DNA of 64,000 nucleotides, from positions 434,001-498,000 of the forward strand of contig CP082230.1 of NCBI GenBank assembly GCA_019856515.1, read 5' to 3'. A program made the position numbers and the translations under genes. Below are positions 1 to 7,424 of the stretch, piece by piece (the stretch's first letter is position 1; every line of letters begins with the position of its first letter). Below the pieces are notes generated by a model. It was not told where the DNA came from. It worked only from the letters and a program-made list of their open reading frames with translations, and ran no database searches. Origin of the DNA: Prolixibacteraceae bacterium (lineage in GTDB: Bacteria; Bacteroidota; Bacteroidia; Bacteroidales; Prolixibacteraceae).

Positions 1-585
1 CAAGGATAGGTCTGAAGCAATATATTTTAAGACCTCTTGGGTAGATAGCCTACCCATAATGTTTTATTTAAATTCATTTTGATTAGACACCCATCTCGAA
101 AAACATGTTGTAAAATATACAGCTCGTCATTGGATAAATGGTTGTTTTTTCAAAACAGTACAAATATACATTTTTACTTTCTGTTTCCCTAGTACTGAAA
201 GGAGGTTTTTTGCCTGGTTCTTATATTTTTATTGTAAGAATAAAAGTGTGAGTGGATGTGTTTCATAGCAGTAAAATAACATCGCTCACAAGTTTTCAAT
301 ATGACATTTAGTGACTTTATAGATCAAAAAATTATGTTTTTAGATCACCTGTTGGTCTTCTCGATGTGATTCATTGCCAAATGCCACTTTTGTGTGGCTG
401 ATTGGGGGAGGGATTAAAGATTGTAATAATCAAACTTAATATGAGTACCGTGAAATAAAAGTTGTAAATGTATTGATTCTCCTGAATCTGTTTTGTAGAG
501 GGAACTTTTTTCTAGTTCAGACTTTGTGTGATGCGATTTATTGTTTTATTAGAAATGAATGAAAATGTAGTCATTCATCATTTTT
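1..585. other. Intergenic stretch, no gene seen
   Basis: No convincing coding frame is visible on either strand. At 38-56 a short hairpin (TGGGTAG / CTACCCA, 5-nt loop) followed by a T-rich run could be the terminator of a plus-strand gene lying left of the window. Nothing else is recognised. Confidence 0.5.
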
Positions 586-622
586 GAAAAGAGTGTGAAA
601 AGCATGTTTCATCACTCTTTAA
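586..622 (-). terminator. Probable dnaX terminator
   Basis: On the minus strand, AAAGAGTG and CACTCTTT form a stem that continues through TGAAA/TTTTC-type pairing and is followed by a T-containing stretch. It lies 27 bases after the stop of the dnaX tau frame, where a terminator is expected. Confidence 0.5.
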
Positions 623-648
623 GACTTGCTGTTTGAATAATTATTTTT

Positions 649-1206
649 CTATTCAAAATGTAATTGAAAATTCTGAACTAGTTGATGTAGGGCCTCATTT
701 TCATGAATCATTTCATTTAATGTGGATTGTTTTTCTTGTTCTTCTTTTGACCCTTCTTTTTCAATGATAGATACTTTTGTTTGTATCTTTGTTCTCGCGG
801 TAAAATATCGTTCAATTCTATCACACAAGTTTTTTGCAATGTCAATGTCTTTGGGAAGTACCTCTAGTTGGAGATCTCTTGTGGATGCAAGTTTTGGGAC
901 ATGCTGTTGAAAGAAAACTAACTCAGTTGGTTCTTTGATTTTTGTCATGATTTCACTCCAAATGTATGCGATAGAAGTAGGGGTGTGTTGCGTCGGAGTT
1001 TTACTTTGACTGTATTCTGATTCTTTTTCTTCTTTAAGAATTGAAGAGTCAGGTGTGTTTGTAATTCTTACAGTTTTACGGATCTTTTTATTTGATACAG
1101 GTGGAGTGTCAATTTTCTTTGGCTCAGAGTCCTGTTTCGAGATTTCTCTTAAGAACATTGGAGCCAAAGAATCAAATTCTTCCTCATCTACTGAGTCATC
1201 ATCGTT
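649..1206 (-). CDS. dnaX: DnaX tau C-terminal region, reached by -1 frameshift
   Basis: This frame carries the C-terminal part of the DNA polymerase III clamp-loader subunit tau. It is open from the A11 run (1205-1215) and directly continues the upstream dnaX frame after a -1 shift: the joined product reads LKKKNDDDSVDEEE and ends at 649, about 554 residues in all, a normal full-length DnaX size for Bacteroidota. It begins with a charged, low-complexity linker rich in K, E, T and P. A conserved-looking C-terminal domain follows (WSEIMTKIKEPTELVFF near the middle), the part that in tau contacts the polymerase and helicase. No good independent ATG start is present; the first in-frame start-like codon is a TTG inside the linker. 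I therefore read it as the tau tail and not a separate gene. A sequencing indel in the homopolymer is the alternative explanation. Confidence 0.8.
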   Translation of the reverse strand, partial: NDDDSVDEEEFDSLAPMFLREISKQDSEPKKIDTPPVSNKKIRKTVRITNTPDSSILKEEKESEYSQSKTPTQHTPTSIAYIWSEIMTKIKEPTELVFFQQHVPKLASTRDLQLEVLPKDIDIAKNLCDRIERYFTARTKIQTKVSIIEKEGSKEEQEKQSTLNEMIHENEALHQLVQNFQLHFE

Positions 1207-2312
1207 TTTTTTTTTAGTTTGGCATCGAGTTGTGCCAATTTAATGAGAGCAAGCTCGATATGAAGACGTTTGTTTGTCGATGTTTTGTATTGAAAATCAG
1301 ACTCGGAAACAATACGCAAACCTTCAATAAGGAATGGTTGAGAGCACTTTGTCGCTTGTTCTTTATATTGATTCTTTGTGTTGTTGCTTACTTCTAGAAG
1401 TTTAATGGTTACTGTATCACTTGCTACCATTAAATCTCTGAAATGTCGAGCTAATCCCCCAAGGAAATGTTGACCTTCAAATCCTTTCGAAAGAATTTCA
1501 TTAAAGATAAGCATGGTTTTTAAGTAGTCTGCTTCAAGAAACAGATCGATTAGCTTGAAATAGTAGTCGTAATCTAGAACATTCAAGTTCTCTAGTACTT
1601 TCACATAAGTTACTTCGTCTCCACAAAAGCTAACCACTTGATCGAAAATAGATAAAGCATCACGCATGGCACCATCCGCTTTCTGAGCAATGATATTGGC
1701 AGCATCCTCTTCAAGTGAAATAGATTCAAGACTAGCAATGTGTTGTAGATGACTCTCTATGTTCGAAATCTCCATTCTGTTGAAATCGAAAATCTGACAT
1801 CTAGATAAAATAGTGGCTAGAATCTTATGTTTTTCGGTGGTGGCTAGAATAAAGATCGCATGTGCTGGTGGTTCTTCTAATGTTTTTAGAAATGCATTAA
1901 AAGCACTTTGAGATAACATATGTACCTCATCGATGATATAAACACTATATTTGCCTATTTGAGGTGGAATCCTAACTTGGTCGTTGAGAGAACGGATGTC
2001 TTCAACTGAATTGTTAGATGCAGCATCTAATTCGTGGATGTTGTACGAACGATTTTCTGTAAATGAGGTACAACTTTCACAGGTGCCACAAGGTTCAAAG
2101 TCTGTCTTTAAATTTTGGCAATTAATTGTTTTAGCAAAAAGACGTGCACATGTAGTTTTACCGACACCTCTTGGTCCACAAAAAAGGTATGCATGAGCAA
2201 GGTGATCTGTTTTGATTGCATTTTTTAGCGTGTTGGTAATGGCTTCTTGTCCAACAACGGATGCAAAAGTGCCAGGTCTATATTTTCTTGCAGAAACAAT
2301 AAAGTTTTCCAT
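1188..2312 (-). CDS. dnaX: DNA polymerase III subunit gamma/tau (frame-0 product)
   Basis: This is the ATPase of the replication clamp loader, which opens the beta clamp and loads it on primed DNA. The 374-residue frame-0 product carries the AAA+ core: Walker A GPRGVGKTT near residue 45, a four-cysteine zinc motif (C..C..C at about 64-79), Walker B/DEVH box IIDEVHML near 125, a sensor-1 region (ILATTEKHK) and the C-terminal collar domain. It starts at ATG 2312, about 40 bases below a -7 box at 2353-2360. After the lysine codons of the A11 run it reads TMMTQ and stops, giving a gamma-like short form. Shifting -1 in the run gives tau. Identity is certain; which form or forms are made cannot be told from sequence. 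Confidence 0.93.
   Translation of the reverse strand: MENFIVSARKYRPGTFASVVGQEAITNTLKNAIKTDHLAHAYLFCGPRGVGKTTCARLFAKTINCQNLKTDFEPCGTCESCTSFTENRSYNIHELDAASNNSVEDIRSLNDQVRIPPQIGKYSVYIIDEVHMLSQSAFNAFLKTLEEPPAHAIFILATTEKHKILATILSRCQIFDFNRMEISNIESHLQHIASLESISLEEDAANIIAQKADGAMRDALSIFDQVVSFCGDEVTYVKVLENLNVLDYDYYFKLIDLFLEADYLKTMLIFNEILSKGFEGQHFLGGLARHFRDLMVASDTVTIKLLEVSNNTKNQYKEQATKCSQPFLIEGLRIVSESDFQYKTSTNKRLHIELALIKLAQLDAKLKKKTMMTQ
1205..1215 (-). promoter_or_regulatory. A11 slippery run (dnaX recoding site)
   Basis: The minus strand has eleven consecutive A residues, read as CTA AAA AAA AAA ACG. The run contains perfect A-AAA-AAA heptamers for -1 ribosomal slippage and is long enough for RNA polymerase slippage. 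In frame 0, translation stops 18 bases beyond it; in the -1 frame it runs on for 185 codons of DnaX-like sequence. dnaX recoding is established in Escherichia coli (ribosomal) and Thermus (transcriptional slippage on an A run). No clear downstream hairpin was identified. Confidence 0.7.
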
Positions 2313-2352
2313 ATATTCTATTTCAGTCTTAATACCTTTGAAAAGTTGGAGT

Positions 2353-2360
2353 CAAAGATA
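2353..2360 (-). promoter_or_regulatory. Candidate dnaX -7 box
   Basis: On the minus strand the octamer TATCTTTG matches the Bacteroidota -7 consensus TAnnTTTG, 40 bases before the dnaX ATG. A TTG lies upstream, but its spacing is shorter than the usual -33/-7 distance, so only the -7 element is supported. Confidence 0.45.
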
Positions 2361-2516
2361 TAAAATTTGCGCCAACTGTTAAGGCCAACTATTGAAAAAA
2401 ACATCATTAAAAATGACATAATCTAAGAATAAGAAGTTTAGACATTTTTAAATTGTTTACTTTGTGACAGAAACTTAATTATATATCGTAATAAACTTTA
2501 AATCAATTTTGAATCT

Positions 2517-2783
2517 ATGTTGCTATTAATCTTCATTATGGTCGCAGGGATAGTGCTTGGATACCTACTTCGAAACCAACGCAAGATTATTTCTGTGAAT
2601 AATAAATTAACTACAATAATAATTTATCTATTGCTTTTTGTCCTTGGTTATGGGGTTGGTGCAGATGAAAAAATTATATCCAATTTGTTTGGGCTTGGAA
2701 AAGATGCATTATTATTAACAGCAGGTGCTGTTGCTGGGAGTATATTCTTTGTGCGTTTGGTAGAAAAGAAGTTTTTTCCGTAA
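2517..2783 (+). CDS. LysO-type exporter, N-terminal half
   Basis: This small hydrophobic protein of 88 residues has about three membrane helices: residues 1-17, 33-50 (with the motif LLFVLGYGVGADEKI) and 63-81. It matches the N-terminal part of LysO/DUF340-type transporters, which export L-lysine and toxic analogues in E. coli. The next gene, 112 bases downstream, supplies the rest of the fold. Together the two (88 + 215 residues) equal one typical LysO of about 300 residues. Two-gene LysO arrangements occur in Bacteroidota, so this is probably a heterodimeric transporter and not a broken gene. The substrate assignment is by family only. Confidence 0.72.
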   Translation: MLLLIFIMVAGIVLGYLLRNQRKIISVNNKLTTIIIYLLLFVLGYGVGADEKIISNLFGLGKDALLLTAGAVAGSIFFVRLVEKKFFP

Positions 2784-2816
2784 GAAGTGATCTGAAATGT
2801 GAAAAATAGTTTTCTT

Positions 2817-2863
2817 CCTTCTGTTTTTACTATAGTGAAATAGGTTACGTTGGAAACAGAAGG
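2817..2863 (+). other. Hairpin between the two lysO genes
   Basis: Ten-base arms CCTTCTGTTT and AAACAGAAGG are separated by 27 bases, between the two transporter genes. It is not followed by a T tract, so it is more likely an RNA processing or stability element than a terminator. Confidence 0.35.
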
Positions 2864-2895
2864 AGATAAGTTCTAAAAATGTTAAGTTGCTAACT

Positions 2896-3540
2896 ATGAA
2901 AGGTAGTGTAATAATATTATGTTTTTTTGCTTTAGGGGCAATTCTTGGAGTGTATGATCTTTTACCTTTAGAGCATGTTCCTGTGGACAACGTGAGTGAA
3001 TATGTTTTGATGAGTTTGCTTTTCGTAGTAGGTATTGGTGTGGGTGCTGATAGCTCTTCATGGGACTTGATAAAATCAATGAATTATAAGATATTAATGG
3101 TTCCTATTTTGATTGCTATCGGTTCGATAATTGGTGCAGCATTGGTCTCATTTGCTTTGCCTAACATCTCATTTGCAGATGGAGCAGCTGTTGGGTCAGG
3201 ATTAGGATATTATAGTTTGTCTTCTATATTGATAACAAAAGCTAATGGAGAGATGTTGGGTACAATTGCATTACTCTCAAACATTATTCGTGAGTTAACA
3301 ACACTTATTTTGGTCCCTTTTTATGTGAGATATTTTGGTCGATTTGCTGGAATTGCTTCAGGTGGGGCTACTTCAATGGATACAACTTTGCCTATTATTA
3401 CAAAATATTCAGGTAAAGAGATTGCTGTCATTTCTGTGTTTAATGGGATTGTTCTCACTCTGTTAGTTCCAGTCTTGGTCTATTTTTCTTTATCAATATT
3501 GCCAATAATAGTCAAGCTTTCGACTGATTTGTTCGGTTAG
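2896..3540 (+). CDS. LysO family lysine exporter, C-terminal half
   Basis: This is an integral membrane protein with about six helices and the LysO signature segments LLFVVGIGVGADSSSW and DGAAVGSGLGYYSLSS. The GIGVGAD segment echoes the GYGVGAD motif of the upstream partner, as expected for the internal repeat of this family. I take ATG 2896 (MKGSVIILCFF) as the start; the TTG nine bases upstream is less likely. The acidic and glycine-rich motifs in mid-membrane are those thought to carry the substrate in LysO. It is probably co-expressed with the gene at 2517. The two proteins appear to split a function carried by one chain in E. coli. Confidence 0.78.
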   Translation: MKGSVIILCFFALGAILGVYDLLPLEHVPVDNVSEYVLMSLLFVVGIGVGADSSSWDLIKSMNYKILMVPILIAIGSIIGAALVSFALPNISFADGAAVGSGLGYYSLSSILITKANGEMLGTIALLSNIIRELTTLILVPFYVRYFGRFAGIASGGATSMDTTLPIITKYSGKEIAVISVFNGIVLTLLVPVLVYFSLSILPIIVKLSTDLFG

Positions 3541-3648
3541 TGTTTAGTCGTTTGTCGAACAATGATTAACTTTGTGGTGTTTGCATTAAAAAGGAGATGA
3601 GTGCAATCACAGTGTCGTTTGCTACTGATGAGATAAGAAGGGAAAAAT

Positions 3649-6123
3649 ATGATTAAACTAAATAATCTAGAACGATCTGCAATGATTTTTCGTGAGAAAG
3701 TCATTAGTTATCGTGAGATGATAAAGAATATCCATGGATTTGCAGATCTTTTTGTGGATGAAAAGGTAGATAAAGTTGCGATTTTTTCTGAGAATCGCCC
3801 TGAATGGATCTATGCTTTTTATGCTGCATGGAGAAATAATGCTACGGCAGTTCCAATTGACTTTATGTCCATGGCTAGTGATGTGGCCTATGTTTTGGAA
3901 GATAGTAAGCCAGAAGTTGTATTTACTAGTAAGGAGCAAAAATCTATTCTGATAGAAGCTATTGCTAATTGTGGATATAACCCCAAGATTGTTGTATTTG
4001 ATGAATTAGATCTAGATCATATTGCTTCTGAACGTGATAATTGGTCCGATCCAAAGAATATGGATGATACTGCTGTTATCATCTACACCTCTGGTACTAC
4101 TGGGTCACCAAAAGGTGTTATGTTGAGTTACACTAACTTGGAAGCAAATGTGTGGGCAGTTACTGGAGGTGTTACTATCTACACTGAAGATATGGAGACC
4201 TTACTTCTTTTACCTCTACATCATATTTTTCCATTAGGTGGCTCTATGTTAATTCCATTGGCTTCAGGAGGCACAATTGTTATTGCGGCGTCTATGCAGC
4301 CTAATGAGATGATGGAGACCTTAAAGAATAATAAGGTAAATCTTATTATTGGAGTACCTCGCCTGTATGAGATTATGTACAAAGGGGTAATGAGCAAGAT
4401 GGAGAAATCTAAGATTGCCATGTTTCTTTATCGTTTGGCAAAACGAATTAATTCGAAATCTTTTTCACGCAAGATCTTTAAAAAAGTTCATGATAACTTA
4501 GGTGGCAATCTTGAGTTTATGATTGCTGGAGGTGCTGCTTTATCTAGTGAAGTTGGTGCTTTTTGGAAGATTATGGGTTTTGAAATACTCGAAGGTTATG
4601 GAATGACTGAGGCATCACCTATGATCACATTTACTCGTCCTGGAAAAATTGTCGCAGGAAGTCCTGGAGAGGCCTTGCAAGGAATTCAAATTCGGTTTGA
4701 AGAGGGTGAGATCCTTGCGAAGGGACGCAATATTATGAAAGGATATTATAATCGTCCAGAAGAGACTGCAGATGTATTAAAAGATGGTTGGTTATATACT
4801 GGTGATTTGGGATACATGGATGAGAAAGGTCTCTTGTTTATCACAGGTCGTAAGAAAGAAATTATTGTCACTCCTAACGGAAAGAATATCAATCCTGTCG
4901 AGTTGGAGTCAAAATTAGATTTGATTTCTGAAGGAGTTAAGGAATCAGGAGTAATTTTACATCAAGACCAATTGCATGCAATTGTGGTTCCTGAATACAG
5001 CTTTTTGGAATCTCACGGAATTAAAGATATAGATACATTCTTTAAAAAAGAAGTATTCTCAAAATACAATGAATCAGTCTCTTCATACAAGAGAATTGTA
5101 AAGTTTACAATTATCAATATGGAGTTGCCTCGAACTCGGTTAAGTAAGATTCAACGATATAAACTGGAAGAATTTATTGCTGCTGCTGAAGCTCCACGAC
5201 AAGAGGAGACAAAAGATAATAAAGCTCCATTGTCAAAGGAGTATGCTGCAGTTAAGGATTTTATTGAAGCACAAGTTGATATGGAAATTCTTCCGGAACA
5301 TCATATTGAGTTCGATATTGCTTTAGATTCTTTGGCTAAGATGAATCTAATCGATTTTATAGAAAAGAATTTTGGAGTTAAAATAGATGAAGAGCGTCTA
5401 TTAAAATTTCCTTCGATTTCGAATATGGTTGACCACATTAGGGAAAATAAGCTATTTCATAAGGTTGAGAATATTAATTGGTCTCAAACTCTCAAAGAAA
5501 GAGTGAATGTGACTTTACCTCGTACCTGGCCAACAACTAATTGGATTCGTATGGCCTCGAAATTATTCTTTAAATTTTATTTTAGATTAACAGGGGTAAA
5601 TAGACAAGCTATGCCAGAAGGGGCTTGTATTATTGCACCAAATCACCAAAGTTTTATTGATGGGCTTTTAGTTGCGTCCTATATAAACAATAGAACAATG
5701 AATGACACATACTTCTACGCTAAAAAAGAGCATATAAATAATGCTTTGTTAAGAGGTGTGGCAGATCGTAATAATGTGATTGTGATGGATTTGAAGAAGG
5801 ATCTTAAAGAGTCAATACAAAAGATGGCAGAAGTGCTTCGTCAGGGTAAGAAGTTGATAATTTTTCCTGAGGGTACTCGTACTTATGATGGAAGTGTTGG
5901 GACTTTTAAAACGACCTTTGCAATTCTAAGTAAAGAGCTGAATGTGCCAATTTTACCTGTTGCAATTAGAGGTGCTTATAATGCAATGCCTAGAGGTTCA
6001 AAATTTGTAAAACCTTTTAAGAAAATTGAAGTCGAATTCTTAGATCTATATTATCCTGAGGAGAAGGAGCCTAAGGTTATTGCTCGTGAAGTGAAAGAGA
6101 TGATTAGTCAGAGGGTATATTAA
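3649..6123 (+). CDS. Acyl-activating enzyme / ACP / PlsC acyltransferase fusion (Aas-like)
   Basis: This 824-residue protein has three domains. Residues 1-500 are an AMP-dependent acyl-CoA/acyl-ACP synthetase, with P-loop YTSGTTGSPKG at about 146-156, EGYGMTEASP, and the hinge YTGDLGYMDE. Residues 525-600 are an acyl-carrier-protein domain, with the phosphopantetheine serine in ALDSLAKMN at S561. Residues 630-824 are a PlsC-type lysophospholipid acyltransferase, with the HX4D box NHQSFID (H666, D671) and FPEGTR. It probably activates a fatty acid, holds it on the internal carrier and transfers it to a lysophospholipid or glycerol phosphate, as E. coli Aas does in membrane repair. The internal ACP between synthetase and transferase is the notable feature, since E. 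coli Aas has the reverse domain order and uses free ACP. No membrane helices are obvious outside the PlsC part. A terminator follows. Confidence 0.85.
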   Translation: MIKLNNLERSAMIFREKVISYREMIKNIHGFADLFVDEKVDKVAIFSENRPEWIYAFYAAWRNNATAVPIDFMSMASDVAYVLEDSKPEVVFTSKEQKSILIEAIANCGYNPKIVVFDELDLDHIASERDNWSDPKNMDDTAVIIYTSGTTGSPKGVMLSYTNLEANVWAVTGGVTIYTEDMETLLLLPLHHIFPLGGSMLIPLASGGTIVIAASMQPNEMMETLKNNKVNLIIGVPRLYEIMYKGVMSKMEKSKIAMFLYRLAKRINSKSFSRKIFKKVHDNLGGNLEFMIAGGAALSSEVGAFWKIMGFEILEGYGMTEASPMITFTRPGKIVAGSPGEALQGIQIRFEEGEILAKGRNIMKGYYNRPEETADVLKDGWLYTGDLGYMDEKGLLFITGRKKEIIVTPNGKNINPVELESKLDLISEGVKESGVILHQDQLHAIVVPEYSFLESHGIKDIDTFFKKEVFSKYNESVSSYKRIVKFTIINMELPRTRLSKIQRYKLEEFIAAAEAPRQEETKDNKAPLSKEYAAVKDFIEAQVDMEILPEHHIEFDIALDSLAKMNLIDFIEKNFGVKIDEERLLKFPSISNMVDHIRENKLFHKVENINWSQTLKERVNVTLPRTWPTTNWIRMASKLFFKFYFRLTGVNRQAMPEGACIIAPNHQSFIDGLLVASYINNRTMNDTYFYAKKEHINNALLRGVADRNNVIVMDLKKDLKESIQKMAEVLRQGKKLIIFPEGTRTYDGSVGTFKTTFAILSKELNVPILPVAIRGAYNAMPRGSKFVKPFKKIEVEFLDLYYPEEKEPKVIAREVKEMISQRVY

Positions 6124-6148
6124 CTAAGAGTTTAAAATAGATATTTGT

Positions 6149-6186
6149 AGAGGATAATCCATCGGGTTATCCTCTTTGTTTTTAGT
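6149..6186 (+). terminator. Rho-independent terminator
   Basis: AGAGGATAATCC / GGTTATCCTCT stem with a 4-base loop and a TTTGTTTTT tail, 25 bases after the acyltransferase fusion gene. Confidence 0.8.
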
Positions 6187-6408
6187 CGAGGTGATTAATA
6201 TGATTCTTACTATTAGAGTTGGATTAATAAAACACCATGTAATGCAATTATAGAAACAGAGATTGTATAGTAAAAGAGAAAATGAATGACCTAAGTGTTT
6301 ATTTATTATTAATATTACTTAATTCATACCCAACCTGCAGTATAAAAGTGGAATGTCTACTTTTGAGGTAACAAAAAAAAACTATGCTTTTCTTAACTTA
6401 GCAGAGTT

Positions 6409-6678
6409 ATGAAATATGATATTGAATTTAAAGAGATGGTTGTATCCTTAGTGCAATCAGGTCAAAGCGTTACCAAAGTAGCGAAAGATTATAAGGTAAG
6501 TCCTATAACGCTTAGAAGCTGGCTAAAGAAAGCCGCTAGTATTGAAGGTTTAGCAGGAAAAAAAACGCTTACTGCAGAAGAGCAAGAGATAAAACGTCTA
6601 AAGAAGGCATTAAAAAATGCAGAATTAGAGCGTGATATCTTAAAAAAAGCGGTGAGCATTTTCTCCAAGAAAGACTGA
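6409..6678 (+). CDS. IS3-family transposase OrfA
   Basis: This 89-residue DNA-binding subunit has an N-terminal helix-turn-helix (SVTKVAKDYKVSPITLRSWL, residues 20-39) and a C-terminal leucine-zipper-like coiled coil (residues about 57-85). This is the layout of OrfA in IS3/IS150 elements, where it binds the terminal repeats. Near its end the run A7G at 6642-6649 forms the usual -1 slippery site, and OrfB is open in the -1 frame across the overlap. The native product would therefore be an OrfAB fusion. OrfA itself looks intact. Confidence 0.9.
   Translation: MKYDIEFKEMVVSLVQSGQSVTKVAKDYKVSPITLRSWLKKAASIEGLAGKKTLTAEEQEIKRLKKALKNAELERDILKKAVSIFSKKD
6642..6649 (+). promoter_or_regulatory. A7G -1 frameshift site of the IS3 element
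   Basis: Seven A residues plus G, read as TTA AAA AAA GCG in the OrfA frame. The OrfB frame (-1) is open through this point to 7424. This is the standard way IS3/IS150 elements make OrfAB. Confidence 0.7.
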
Positions 6679-6686
6679 ATAAGTAT

Positions 6687-7424
6687 TTGTTTATAAGGGA
6701 TCATCGAAGTTTCTATTCAGTTGGGAAAATGTGTGAACTTCTTCGTATTAGTAGGAAGTCTTTTTATCAGTGGGTGAATAAAGATTATAGTTCAAAGCAC
6801 CCATCTATTCAAAGGACATTGACCATAAAAGAAGAAATACAAAGGATTTATGATCAAAGCAAAGGCAGGTATGGAAGTTGTCGAATTCGCATAACATTGA
6901 GACGTTCTGACATCTATTTGTCAAGGAGTTATGTCGCACGTCTTATGAATAGAATGGGATTAAAAAGTATCTTAAAAAAGAAGTTTAAAGCAACAACAGA
7001 CTCAAGGCATGACTATCCTGTTGCACCAAATCTTCTAAATCGAGAATTTCGTGTAGAGAAGCTTGGAAGTAAGTGGGTCTCAGATATCACATATATTAAG
7101 GTTTTAAACCGATGGGCATACCTTACAACTGTAATTGATCTTGCAGATAGACAAGTGATTGGATGGGCTTTGAGTGAAGATATGACTACAGAGAATACCG
7201 TTTTGAAAGCATGGACCAATGCTCGTAATAACAGAGATATACAAAAAGGCTTTATTTTCCATTCAGACCGTGGTTCTCAATATGCAAGTAACTTATTTAG
7301 AAATATTTTCATAAAGCACTGTGATGCAAAGCAGAGCATGAGTCGAAAGGGTAACTGTTGGGACAATGCTGTAGCAGAAAGTTTCTTTAAAACGATCAAA
7401 TATGAATGCTTAAATCATACCTAA
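6687..7424 (+). pseudogene. IS3-family transposase OrfB, N-terminal part (interrupted)
   Basis: This is the integrase-like catalytic subunit. It has an HTH_21 region (YGSCRIRITLRR), the first catalytic Asp in WVSDITYIKV, the second in FHSDRGSQYAS and the Glu in NAVAESFFKTIK, so the DDE triad is complete. The frame then runs into foreign sequence and stops after YECLNHT. The expected C-terminal end, with its YNNxRxHSALxYKTP motif, is found only at 8989-9153, on the other side of the IS1380-type insert. The true start is probably by frameshift from orfA; the frame is open upstream of 6687 with only a TTG there. Confidence 0.88.

Noticed and set aside
1..585. Gene fragment at the left edge
   Set aside because: No frame stays open for a useful length and no protein motif is visible.
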